NCBI GenBank assembly: GCA_001683985.1
Contig: MAEO01000121.1
Span: 1-43,125 of the forward strand
Length of the DNA stretch: 43,125 nucleotides
Direction: 5' to 3'
Source: Smithella sp. M82
GTDB lineage: Bacteria; Desulfobacterota; Syntrophia; Syntrophales; Smithellaceae
Part shown: positions 34,353 to 42,004 of the stretch, piece after piece
Layout of the letters: each line of letters opens with the position of its first letter
Numbering within the stretch: the stretch's first letter is position 1
Notes under the pieces: generated by a model
Told to the model about the DNA's origin: nothing
The model's input: the letters and a program-made list of their open reading frames with translations, nothing else
The model's database searches: none
Made by a program: the position numbers and the translations under genes

Positions 34353-36239
34353 ATGTCCATTGAGAACAATACAAAAATAACACCGGATGAATTGATGCAG
34401 GTTTGTGGTTTTTCTCCGGCTGATAACACAGAAAATATTCCTACGTCGCTTCCATGGAAAAGCAAAATGGTTGGCCGGCAAATTAGAAGCTTGTTCGACT
34501 ATAAAAGAACTCTTGATTACATCAGTAAGGATTTATGGCTTTACGGACCATTCGCGGTCTCCGCGATGTGGCAAAGCGCAATACTTGATTCTACTATATT
34601 GCGGCAGGTAAAGGCCGGCGCCCGCCTTGCTGTCGGCGCTTCCAGAAATCCCGATGCTATTGCCGATATGAACGGCTGGATATACAAAAGCTACTCCCGC
34701 CTTCTTTATACCTTAACCGGTTTTTTTATCAAAGACGGGAAATTCAACCGGGAAAAAGCTCAAATGATTTGCACGACACCAAAGGGCAAAGAATACTTAA
34801 AAAACTACATGGATGAATTTGCCCAACTGGAATATCTATATAACAACGTTGGACTGACCCGGCTAAAAGCCATGAAAGAGCTTTTAAAGTGTCTGGTAGT
34901 TTTAATCACGGAGCAACCTTTCTCCGACGGCTATCTGCCTTTTGCCAAAAAAAATCAGGATGGCACACTGGCGACTTCTTTTGAACAATACCTTGCTGAA
35001 AACCGCACCCGTCTGGAAAATTTGTATGAAGCAAACGCATTCGACATTAAAGAATTTTCCGAAAGAGCAACTTTAGGGAAAATCGGCTGTTCCCATTACG
35101 AATGGGTGGAAGGATCATTAAACCACCGCGTCAGACTGCGTTACTACCCCCTTCCCGAAGGCATTAATGCAAACGGTAAAATTATCTATATGACAACTCC
35201 ACTCATCAATAAACCGGAGCTTTTCGACCTCGCTTCGGGAAAATCCGTAGTGGAAGCTCTGCTGAAAAAAGGCTACATCATTTACATGGTCGACCACGGC
35301 GATCCCGGGTGGGAAGAAACCGAACTGGGACTGGATTTTTACGGAAAAACAATTCCCGATCTATATCTGGATATAATCAAAAACAGGCATCCTCAGAATG
35401 AAATATACATCATGGCCTATTGCATGGGCGGCACGCTTATTCTTCCATACCTGGCCAGACGGGCGGAAGAACGTTTAGCCGCCGGACTTCCCATGGACAT
35501 AAAAAAAATAGCCCTGATGGCTTCACCGATGAAATTCGATGATGAAGACAGCGGACACAAGCCTATTCGTTCGCTCATCCGCCACGATTACGATCCTTAT
35601 CTGATGAAAGAACTCTTCGGCCCTGTAAATATTCCTCCGCAGATTATCGAAGCGGGTATGAATGAAATACAGCCCGGAGTACAGCATACGGTCGTTTTGG
35701 GTTTTTACGGACGCGCGGAAATAAAAGAATCAATTGCCGATTCGGCGCCGTTTCTTTACTGGCTGACACGCGGAACTAAATTTCCTATATCCGCTCACAT
35801 TCAGTGGATTCAAAACATATTCATCGGCAATCAGATTTATGAAGGAAAATATTGTCTTCCTTCCGGCAATCCTAAATTCGACGGCAAACCGGTTAACATG
35901 TCCGTACTGAAAAAAGCCGGGGTCAGAATATTTGATTATAAAGGTTCAAGAGATCCTATAGCGCCGCCCGGCTCCTGCGTTGCCGGCGAAACATGGGGGC
36001 AGGTAGCCGAAGGGAATGTTAAATTCACCGGCGCCGGCCTCAATCGAACCGTTGAGAAAAATATCGGACATATCTTTGTCGTCAGCCGCAAACTGCTTGC
36101 TGAATATCTCGGTTTGGTCGAAGAATTTTACAATGAACCTTCAGTCAGTCGGCCGGTTATAGTAAAAACAAAAGATAAAGCAAAACCTGGCGCTGCAAGG
36201 AATGTCGTAGATATTAAAAAAGTTCAGATGGAAAAATAA
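34353..36239 (+). CDS. Second, divergent PHA synthase-like alpha/beta hydrolase
   Basis: 628 aa, much longer than the class III PhaC and without a neighbouring PhaE on its strand. A helical N-terminal domain of ~240 residues precedes an alpha/beta core. The nucleophile elbow is 'MAYCMGGTL' with Cys357, but the first residue of the usual G-x-C-x-G-G box is Ala355. Asp534 ('GSRDPIAPP') and His573 ('NIGHIFVV') complete the triad, and 'VDHGDPGWEE' mirrors the PhaC 'IDWGYP' strand. A basic, Lys/Ala-rich tail ends the protein. GGAGGTG precedes the ATG. Likely a PHA synthase of class I-like size or a related acyltransferase/depolymerase. Confidence 0.8.
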   Translation: MSIENNTKITPDELMQVCGFSPADNTENIPTSLPWKSKMVGRQIRSLFDYKRTLDYISKDLWLYGPFAVSAMWQSAILDSTILRQVKAGARLAVGASRNPDAIADMNGWIYKSYSRLLYTLTGFFIKDGKFNREKAQMICTTPKGKEYLKNYMDEFAQLEYLYNNVGLTRLKAMKELLKCLVVLITEQPFSDGYLPFAKKNQDGTLATSFEQYLAENRTRLENLYEANAFDIKEFSERATLGKIGCSHYEWVEGSLNHRVRLRYYPLPEGINANGKIIYMTTPLINKPELFDLASGKSVVEALLKKGYIIYMVDHGDPGWEETELGLDFYGKTIPDLYLDIIKNRHPQNEIYIMAYCMGGTLILPYLARRAEERLAAGLPMDIKKIALMASPMKFDDEDSGHKPIRSLIRHDYDPYLMKELFGPVNIPPQIIEAGMNEIQPGVQHTVVLGFYGRAEIKESIADSAPFLYWLTRGTKFPISAHIQWIQNIFIGNQIYEGKYCLPSGNPKFDGKPVNMSVLKKAGVRIFDYKGSRDPIAPPGSCVAGETWGQVAEGNVKFTGAGLNRTVEKNIGHIFVVSRKLLAEYLGLVEEFYNEPSVSRPVIVKTKDKAKPGAARNVVDIKKVQMEK

Positions 36240-36259
36240 ACAACAATTCGGAGTCAATC

Positions 36260-36355
36260 ATGAAACCGGAAATTTTTTTAGAATACCTTGATGGCTTCAA
36301 AAAAGCATATCCGGAAAAATTTGTTTCGGAAGATGAAAATTTCAGTTTTCTGTAA
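36260..36355 (+). CDS. Possible 31-residue ORF downstream of the second synthase
   Basis: ATG with GGAG six bases upstream, followed by 31 codons ('MKPEIFLEYLDGFKKAYPEK...') and TAA. The peptide is amphipathic and acidic, unlike random out-of-frame sequence. It is directly followed by an orphan AAAGGAGG with no start codon at the right distance. It could be a genuine microprotein of the pha island, a leader peptide, or the stump of a lost gene. No homologue is recognised. Confidence 0.4.
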   Translation: MKPEIFLEYLDGFKKAYPEKFVSEDENFSFL

Positions 36356-36446
36356 AGGAGGATTTGACATAAAAAGAAAGGTTGACAGTGGAGTTTACGA
36401 ATTAACGCTTAAATTTAAAGCATAACCACAAAAGGAGTTTTTTTAA

Positions 36447-37787
36447 TTGTTCAATCCACTTGTATTTAGAGAATATGACGTCAGAGGCGTTGTGGATAAA
36501 GACTTTAATGAAGAATTTATTTTTAATCTTGGCCGGGCCATTGGAACGTATGCCGCAAAGAAAAGAATAAAGAACATGACCATCGGGCGTGATTGCCGTT
36601 TGAGCTCTGACGCTTACCATAATTTTTTAATTAAAGGACTTAACTCTGCCGGTATTAAAACAATTGATATCGGTCTTTGCGCAACGCCAATACTTTACTT
36701 CTCTATCCGTCATCTTAATGTCGGCGGAGGAGTAATGATTACCGGAAGCCATAATCCACCCGAATTTAACGGATTCAAGATTTGCGTCGGCCATGACACC
36801 ATTTATGGTGAACAAATTCAGGAATTAAGAAAAATCATGGAAAGCGGCAAATATTCCGCAGGAAGCGCTTCGTCACGAGCTCAGGATATTTCCACAGATT
36901 ATGAAAACTATCTTTTTGAACATATCAAAATCAACAAAAAGATTAAAGTCGCTGTGGATGGCGGTAATGGTGTTGGCGGACACTTTGCCCTTCCCCTCTT
37001 GCAGCGTTTCGGCTGTGAAATTATTCCCATTTATTGTGAACCTGACGGCCATTTTCCCAATCACTTTCCCGATCCTACCGTAGAAGAAAACTTAACGGAA
37101 CTGATTAAACTGGTCGTCAGCAAAAAAGCGGATTTGGGAATAGCATTCGACGGAGATGCCGACCGCCTCGGCGTAATCAGTGATAAAGGGGAAATAATCT
37201 GGGGAGATAAATTGCTGCTTCTTTTTGCCCGTCAAATTCTCAAAAACAAACCAAATGCCGCAATTATCGGTGAAGTAAAATGCTCGCAAATTTTATTTGA
37301 TGATATCATAAAACATTCCGGCAGAGCCATCATGTGGAAGGCCGGACATTCGTTGATCAAAGCAAAAATGAAAGAAGAAAAGGCTGTATTAGGCGGGGAA
37401 ATGAGCGGACATTTCTTTTTTGCCGACCGCTATTTCGGGTATGACGATGCAATTTACGCAGCCTTGCGGCTACTGGAAATTATTTCTCAGACAGATAAGA
37501 AAATAAGCGAATTATTCTCCGATGTTCCGAAAACCTATGCCACACCGGAAATAAGGGTTGATTGCGCCGACGATAAAAAATTCGAAATAGTAAAACGAAT
37601 CAAAAAACATTTTCAAAATACTCCCGGCATCGTTGAAATAGACGGGATACGTATTCCTTTTAAAGACGGCTGGGCTCTGGTGCGTTCTTCCAATACTCAA
37701 CCGGTAATTGTACTGCGTTTCGAAGCTGCATCGAAAGAGAGCCTGCAAAAAATCCGTGACGAGGTAGAGCCTCTGCTTAGAATTTAA
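36447..37787 (+). CDS. Phosphomannomutase/phosphoglucomutase
   Basis: 446 aa alpha-D-phosphohexomutase of the AlgC/ManB type, interconverting hexose 1- and 6-phosphates for GDP-mannose or glucose-based polysaccharides. The catalytic serine loop is 'TGSHNPPEFNG', the metal-binding loop 'FDGDADRLG', the sugar-binding loop 'GEMSGHFFF', and the phosphate-binding loop 'RSSNTQP'. The start is TTG preceded by AAAGGAG. Neighbouring cell-surface genes (WecA stump, Wzi) suggest an exopolysaccharide or LPS role. Confidence 0.92.
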   Translation: MFNPLVFREYDVRGVVDKDFNEEFIFNLGRAIGTYAAKKRIKNMTIGRDCRLSSDAYHNFLIKGLNSAGIKTIDIGLCATPILYFSIRHLNVGGGVMITGSHNPPEFNGFKICVGHDTIYGEQIQELRKIMESGKYSAGSASSRAQDISTDYENYLFEHIKINKKIKVAVDGGNGVGGHFALPLLQRFGCEIIPIYCEPDGHFPNHFPDPTVEENLTELIKLVVSKKADLGIAFDGDADRLGVISDKGEIIWGDKLLLLFARQILKNKPNAAIIGEVKCSQILFDDIIKHSGRAIMWKAGHSLIKAKMKEEKAVLGGEMSGHFFFADRYFGYDDAIYAALRLLEIISQTDKKISELFSDVPKTYATPEIRVDCADDKKFEIVKRIKKHFQNTPGIVEIDGIRIPFKDGWALVRSSNTQPVIVLRFEAASKESLQKIRDEVEPLLRI

Positions 37788-37983
37788 CAGCGGTTAATCC
37801 GGTGATTGCAAATGATAAAAAACAGCCAACCCGCCGATTCGCGGTATTGGTTTTGTGTGTATTTTGCGCTCTGTCGGGATATCCATCGCACCCATCTTTA
37901 ATTCCCAGAGCACGTACAGCAGGAGTTAAAAAAACCGAAAGAACCAGCGCAAATCCAAACAATAACACCAACGTCGTAATCAT
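37777..37983 (-). pseudogene. N-terminal remnant of a WecA/MraY-type glycosyl-1-phosphate transferase
   Basis: ATG at 37983 opens a 68-codon frame. Its first hydrophobic helix 'LVLLFGFALVLSVFLTP' and the following 'AVRALGIKDG' then 'HKTNTANRRVGCFLSFAI' parallel the start of polyprenyl-phosphate GlcNAc-1-P transferases (TPxVRxLAxxxGxxD...R..HK...PRxGG). The usual P-R-x-G-G is degraded (R-R-V-G-C). The frame then runs into the 3' end of the mutase gene and stops. The remaining ~250 residues with the catalytic DD motifs are absent. Confidence 0.55.
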
Positions 37984-38099
37984 ATCTTCACTTTCGCTAA
38001 TTACTTAAATCTTAGATATTAAAATTTTGTTTCCAACATCGACCCTTAAGCGTAGAACATTGAACTTATAACATAAAACGAACTACTTAGACCTTTTTA
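37984..38099. other. Gap between the glycosyltransferase remnant and the Wzi gene
   Basis: About 116 AT-rich bases downstream of the minus-strand Wzi gene. No hairpin with a T-run and no further ORF could be identified. Confidence 0.4.
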
Positions 38100-39653
38100 T
38101 CAAAAATAAATCGTTGCATCCAAGCCAATGAATTGGTTTCTTTCGCTATCATCAGCAATGTTATCGACATTATCTGTTTCCTCGTAAACATAGCGTAGAG
38201 TGACTTTGGAATTTGTATTAACCCGATAACCGATTTCTGCCAAATATTGATTTTTAAACTGCGAAGACACCTTGGTTTGAACCCCGCTTTCTTCCCGGTC
38301 AAAACCCAGTTTGTAGAATAACTTCTCAAAACCCTGAAACCATTCCAAATAAATGTCTTCCGCGTCGCTTCCAACATGATGCCCGAATACCCGGCCCTCA
38401 TAAGTCATCGGATAAGAAGCATGTTTATACCAGGCAAGAGGCACACTGTTTGGCGACAAATCAGCATACTCCCCACGAAAAACTGCACGCTCCAGATTAA
38501 ATGGTTTAAAAAACGCAAAACCGGCAACATAGGCTCTTCTGTCCGGTGGATTGCCTGTATCTTCTGCCCCTAACTCGCAGTACAGTTTTATGCCATCCGC
38601 AAGGAATATATATTTCTTGATATTGGGAATTGTCAAAGCAAAGTCAACGGCAAACTCCTGATTACTGTCCGTTTTTTCATTATCATGGTTTGTGTTGCTA
38701 TAAAGTGTGGTAATAATATCACTGACACTCATATCACGTCTTTCCGGACCGCCAAATTGCGCCAAATGAGACGCGCCCAACTCCAAATACCGATGTGGCT
38801 TAATACCCAACCGAAGTCCATACAGAAAAGGATTGGCCAATTCGGAGCCTTTGCGTTCATCGTTTAACTGAGTAAAAATCAGGTTAAATTGCACAGGCCC
38901 CAGATACGAAAAAATCCACGGCAAAACGACAGGTTCAGGATTGGATAATTTGATTAAATCAAAAGGATGAGCATTATTGGACATGAGCAGAGCGCCGTGA
39001 TAACCGGGACCCCACCACAGAGAATCCCTGCCCACCTCCAGTTCAAGGTTGAAGACAGTCAGCTTCGCATACCCCTTATGCAACCGCACATCAAACTCAC
39101 TGCCTTCGTTCTTATTGCCTGCGTTGCCAAAATATGCAAGTCGGGGCTCAATAGAAAAGGACAGCGCCTTCCCCAAACGTGCATTTGATTCAAGCTGAAT
39201 TATAGCATTGTGGCCGTCGCCGTATGGAATTCCTTCATTATTATAAATGGAATAAGCGCCATCCAGATATTTATAAGAAACGGAAGCGCTTTCCAGCGGT
39301 TTTAAGAACGTGTTTCTTACATTTTCATTATCCCGCGCCTCAGCGATTTCCGGGGCAAATAATTTTGCGTAATGCTCCTGAATATTTCTGCACGTCGAAG
39401 AAGGCTTTTCCATTGCCGCACATTTATCCAGCGCCGCGGCTATTTGTCTTCCGGCTTCACTTCTGGCTAATGGTTTGATTGATAAAAGTTGGCTTTCGAT
39501 AAGTCCTTCCGCCGCCCAGAATTCCATATCGCGGTAAAGATCATTCTCCAGTGAAACATTTGTCGATGAAGCCCCGTGAGCTAAAAAAAACGAATTATGA
39601 ATAAAAATAATCGCAAATACAATAATCACTGCAGGAATTAAATATATTTTCAT
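38100..39653 (-). CDS. Wzi-family capsule assembly outer-membrane protein
   Basis: 517 aa. Signal peptide of ~29 residues ('...FFLAHGAS'). A helical segment with 'LYRDMEFWAAEGLIESQLLSIKPLARSE' precedes a long beta-barrel region. Wzi-like features include 'LEVGRDSLWWGPGYHGALLMSNNAHP' and 'PWIFSYLGPVQFNLIFTQLN'. The protein ends in Phe ('...LDATIYF'), as expected for BAM-inserted barrels. Wzi anchors or organises group 1 capsule; here it may act in EPS or O-antigen display. It is isolated from any intact polysaccharide cluster. Confidence 0.82.
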   Translation of the reverse strand: MKIYLIPAVIIVFAIIFIHNSFFLAHGASSTNVSLENDLYRDMEFWAAEGLIESQLLSIKPLARSEAGRQIAAALDKCAAMEKPSSTCRNIQEHYAKLFAPEIAEARDNENVRNTFLKPLESASVSYKYLDGAYSIYNNEGIPYGDGHNAIIQLESNARLGKALSFSIEPRLAYFGNAGNKNEGSEFDVRLHKGYAKLTVFNLELEVGRDSLWWGPGYHGALLMSNNAHPFDLIKLSNPEPVVLPWIFSYLGPVQFNLIFTQLNDERKGSELANPFLYGLRLGIKPHRYLELGASHLAQFGGPERRDMSVSDIITTLYSNTNHDNEKTDSNQEFAVDFALTIPNIKKYIFLADGIKLYCELGAEDTGNPPDRRAYVAGFAFFKPFNLERAVFRGEYADLSPNSVPLAWYKHASYPMTYEGRVFGHHVGSDAEDIYLEWFQGFEKLFYKLGFDREESGVQTKVSSQFKNQYLAEIGYRVNTNSKVTLRYVYEETDNVDNIADDSERNQFIGLDATIYF

Positions 39654-39744
39654 CTTTTTCTCTCCACCCTTTAAGTTTAAGTGAGGACTCGTTCACCTTT
39701 TACCCCTCACGCGTTTTCAAAGGTACCGAATTATTGCTTTTTTC

Positions 39745-40522
39745 TCAAATCTCAACCTGTTGAATATATTCGGCAAAAAAAATGATTTTTTTGCTGTCGG
39801 ATGGTTGAAATAGAAACGGTTCTACGTCTTTGGCCAGCTCTTTCAGATTCAGACCTTTTAAATGTTTACGCACTTTCTTCTTCAAAGTCTGCGAATCAGC
39901 CAAACCGGCTTTTTGTTTCAGATAATCATAATTAGGTTTTGTTTTTTGCAGTAAAAATATTACAATCATAAATATCCCGGCCTTTAGCTCTCTTGCGATT
40001 AAGTAAAGCGTAAATTTTCTGCGCAAGCAGAATGTCCGACGGCGTTACGGCTATTTGTGTAAAAACATCAAATTTATTAAGAAACACTTTATCAGGTGTG
40101 TAAACAAAATCATGTGGTTCCGTGCCCACCTGGATCAAGATTTTTTCGTTTTTTAAATCAGACATGGCATTATCGAATAAAACTTGCGGCAGTTTTATAT
40201 AACAGCGAAAAGCGCTTTTAAAAACATTGCGAATTTCCACAATGTAACCTTCTCTTTGAAGGCCTTTCTGGATTTCCCCGGTCAGCAAAACAAAATCATT
40301 TTCACTGAATTTGAAATTATCAAAATCAAGATCTTCTGAAAAACGTGTATTTTCGTGGACTATACGCAATGCCGTCCCGCCAGGGAAAGACAGCTTTGGT
40401 GCAACTCGGGAATTGAAAATGATTTCCAGAATTTTGTATTGCAGATATTCGCGCATAATGTTTCTTTGGAAACCGCGCAGATGTTCAGGATAGCATTGCT
40501 CGATCTGCTTTATGTTAATCAT
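39745..40522 (-). pseudogene. AbiEii/AbiGii-type nucleotidyltransferase toxin, frameshifted
   Basis: The frame from ATG 40522 encodes the nucleotidyltransferase core 'FPGGTALRIVHENTRFSEDLDF' (GG...D-x-D metal site) and continues to 'KRAKGRDIYD'. It then hits a stop at 39932. The next frame carries the expected continuation 'VIFLLQKTKPNYDYLKQKAGL...' to 39745. One extra base between 39935 and 39968 explains both; a five-T run (minus strand of 39953-39957) is the likeliest site. The catalytic domain is intact but the C-terminal helices are out of frame. It overlaps the AbiEi-like antitoxin by 8 bases. Sequencing error cannot be excluded. Confidence 0.8.
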
Positions 40523-41132
40523 AATTTATATATTTTAGAAATTTGTTAAATCTCTTCTCGAGTCTTTTATTGCTAAAAGCAGCAAGATAATTTCGGAGTA
40601 TATCTTTATTCGTCTGTTCCTTGAATTCTTCACTGTTAAAACGTAACCCATCGAAATCTTCCGTCGTTCTTAGATTCGTATTTAAATAAAAATAATCCAG
40701 AATTGCCTTTTCCGGCTCTGCAATCTTAAAGTTTTGATTTCTATAGCTTATCAATTCGTAACCAAACACTAGTTGAGACTTAACGCGACGATAAATAAAT
40801 TCGCCAAAATCAGTTTTGAACCGATTTGTTTTTCGGGACGTTGCCGATGTAATACCATAAACAGCTTCCGGAATCAAAGTATAATAAGAAAGCGCCATTT
40901 CCAGCGACACATATGAAGGTGTATAAATTTTATTTGCAACCAGGAGAAGAACAGATTCATTGATTTCAAGACTGGAAAAAGCATAATGCCCTCTCCTGAC
41001 CATTTTTATGTAACCTTTCTTCTGCCACTCATTTAAACGGCGCAAATCAAACCTGTTATCAACTTTGCGAATATCGTTTAAATTAAACACAACGAAATCT
41101 TTTAATTTTTCTTTAAACTCCAAGAAATTCAT
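40515..41132 (-). CDS. AbiEi-like antitoxin / transcriptional regulator
   Basis: About 205 aa. An N-terminal winged-helix region ('LNDIRKVDNRFDLRRLNEWQKKGYIKMVRRGHYAFSS') is followed by the AbiEi C-terminal domain ('YTPSYVSLEMALSYYTLIPE', 'KAILDYFYLN'). In type IV AbiE systems AbiEi represses its own promoter and neutralises AbiEii without direct contact. ATG 41132 is preferred to a TTG at 41147, as it starts at the usual hydrophobic helix. Overlaps the toxin start by 8 bases. Candidate operators lie upstream. Confidence 0.82.
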   Translation of the reverse strand: MNFLEFKEKLKDFVVFNLNDIRKVDNRFDLRRLNEWQKKGYIKMVRRGHYAFSSLEINESVLLLVANKIYTPSYVSLEMALSYYTLIPEAVYGITSATSRKTNRFKTDFGEFIYRRVKSQLVFGYELISYRNQNFKIAEPEKAILDYFYLNTNLRTTEDFDGLRFNSEEFKEQTNKDILRNYLAAFSNKRLEKRFNKFLKYINYD

Positions 41133-41134
41133 AT

Positions 41135-41190
41135 AATATGTTTCCAAAATATGTGGATAATAACATATTACGGAATTATAATAACATATT
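41135..41190. promoter_or_regulatory. Repeated AACATATT motifs upstream of the AbiE module
   Basis: TAATAACATATT occurs twice (41158-41169 and 41179-41190), 21 bases apart, or two helical turns. AATATGTT (41135-41142), the inverse of AACATATT, overlaps the gene start. AbiEi proteins are known to bind inverted repeats at their own promoter, so these are natural operator candidates. Confidence 0.55.
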
Positions 41191-41195
41191 TAAAG

Positions 41196-41540
41196 TAGCT
41201 TTACGGATCGTTCAGGGAACAATCCCTACACGTTGAACCTAGCCGGAATGACGCCGGGCGTTAATGTAGGGCGCATTCCCCGAATGCGCCGCTTTACGGA
41301 TCGTTCAGGGAACAATCCCTACACGTTGAACCTAGCCGGAATGACGCCGCGCGTTAATGTAGGGCGCATTCCCCGAATGCGCCGCTTACGGATTGTTCAG
41401 GGAACAATCCCTACACCCAGCTTTACGGATCGTTCGGGGAACAATCCCTACACGTTGAACGCCGCTTTACGGATCGTTCAGGGAACAATCCCTACACGTT
41501 GAACCTAGCCGGAATGACGCCGGGCGTTAATGTTCATCTT
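41196..41540. repeat. Tandem array of two hairpin-type repeats
   Basis: Five copies of a 21-base hairpin of form GGATCGTTC-AGG-GAACAATCC start at 41205, 41298, 41390, 41427 and 41471. Two copies of GGCGCATTC-CCC-GAATGCGCC lie at 41270 and 41363. A CTAGCCGGAATGACGCC segment joins them. Most hairpins are bounded by TGTAGGG or CCCTACA, so a pair makes an inverted unit of ~59 bases. The main period is 92-93 bases, with two shortened periods (37 and 44). Another copy of both hairpins lies at 43049-43125. Confidence 0.92.
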
Positions 41541-41579
41541 TCCGAAGGCTATCCGCTAACCCTCTTACTACCCGCGGCA

Positions 41580-41726
41580 TCAGCTATACCCTTTTATAAT
41601 CGCTAAAAGCAGCCTGTCCCCTTTTCTGTCCCGCAAACTCTTTTCAACGTCGGTCTCCCCGAAGACGGTGTGTGCACTGAACATCGTAACGGCACACGCG
41701 AAAATACAAAGCACAAGTTTTTTCAT
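41580..41726 (-). pseudogene. Truncated secreted-protein gene ending in REP-like sequence
   Basis: ATG 41726, with AAGGA eight bases upstream, opens a 48-codon frame. Residues 1-23 look like a genuine signal peptide ('MKKLVLCIFACAVTMFSAHT'). After 'ETDVEKSL' the frame is encoded by GGGACAGAAAAGGGGACAGG, a sequence typical of REP/RAYT-associated repeats, and soon stops. The original gene was probably cut short by that repeat. Confidence 0.45.
41601..41633. repeat. RAYT/REP-type 'CCTGTCCCCTTTTCTGTCCC' repeat
   Basis: The doubled TGTCCC pattern with AAAAGCAGCC in front resembles the terminal repeats mobilised by REP-associated IS200-like transposases (from memory). It forms the 3' end of the truncated secreted ORF. 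No transposase is adjacent. Confidence 0.45.
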
Positions 41727-41756
41727 AATTGGTTCCTTTAATAATCCCTTTCTTCG

Positions 41757-41885
41757 TTATTTTCCTTCATTATTCCCAAGATAATCGACCAGGACTACCT
41801 CCAGGTCGCGTGTAAATGCCTCCAGTTCCTGACGAAACAATATATCTGAGACTATATATATCTGAGACCTTTGCAAAATGTGCTC
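41757..41885 (-). pseudogene. Possible C-terminal gene fragment upstream of the truncated secreted ORF
   Basis: An open minus-strand frame of ~42 codons ends at TAA 41757-41759. Its last part, 'FRQELEAFTRDLEVVLVD' then YLGNNEGK, has the composition of a real helical C-terminus. It ends 30 bases before the secreted ORF start, as in an operon. Upstream it dissolves into a doubled ATATATCTGAGAC (41840-41852, 41856-41868). No family recognised; weak evidence. Confidence 0.25.
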
Positions 41886-41889
41886 CTAA

Positions 41890-41941
41890 CGTCATTCTGG
41901 CCCCGTATCGCAGTACGGGGTAAACTCCAGCCGGAATCCAG
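41890..41941. repeat. Short palindromic repeat with CCCCGTA...TACGGGG hairpin
   Basis: CCCCGTA (41901-41907) pairs with TACGGGG (41914-41920) around TCGCAG. It is flanked by GTCATTCTGG and CCAGCCGGAATCCAG, a pattern typical of dispersed intergenic repeats in this kind of genome (from memory). No coding content. Confidence 0.55.
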
Positions 41942-41945
41942 AACT

Positions 41946-41969
41946 CTTTGAAATAACATTATTTCAAAG
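41946..41969. repeat. Perfect 11-base inverted repeat downstream of the second toxin
   Basis: CTTTGAAATAA (41946-41956) and TTATTTCAAAG (41959-41969) are exact inverses separated by CA. It lies 36 bases past the stop of the second AbiEii-like toxin gene. No T-run follows on the minus strand, so a terminator role is uncertain. Confidence 0.6.
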
Positions 41970-42004
41970 CAAGTGTGGGAAGGCAAAACGGAGGGAAGGT
42001 AAAA

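Noticed and set aside
36364-36414. Promoter for the phosphohexomutase gene
   Set aside because: Two TTGACA boxes are present (36364 and 36382), but neither has a convincing -10 at 16-18 bases.
39932-40026. Programmed frameshift in the AbiEii toxin
   Set aside because: No classic slippery heptamer with a downstream structure is evident. A single-base indel in a homopolymer is simpler, though not excluded by sequence alone.
41233-41502. 89-codon plus-strand frame
   Set aside because: It lies wholly inside the tandem repeats, and its apparent peptide repeats simply mirror the DNA repeat. No ribosome site or family similarity.
41196-41540. Possible CRISPR array
   Set aside because: Repeats are self-complementary hairpins, the intervening segments are themselves repeated rather than unique, the periods vary (93, 92, 37, 44), and no cas genes are present.
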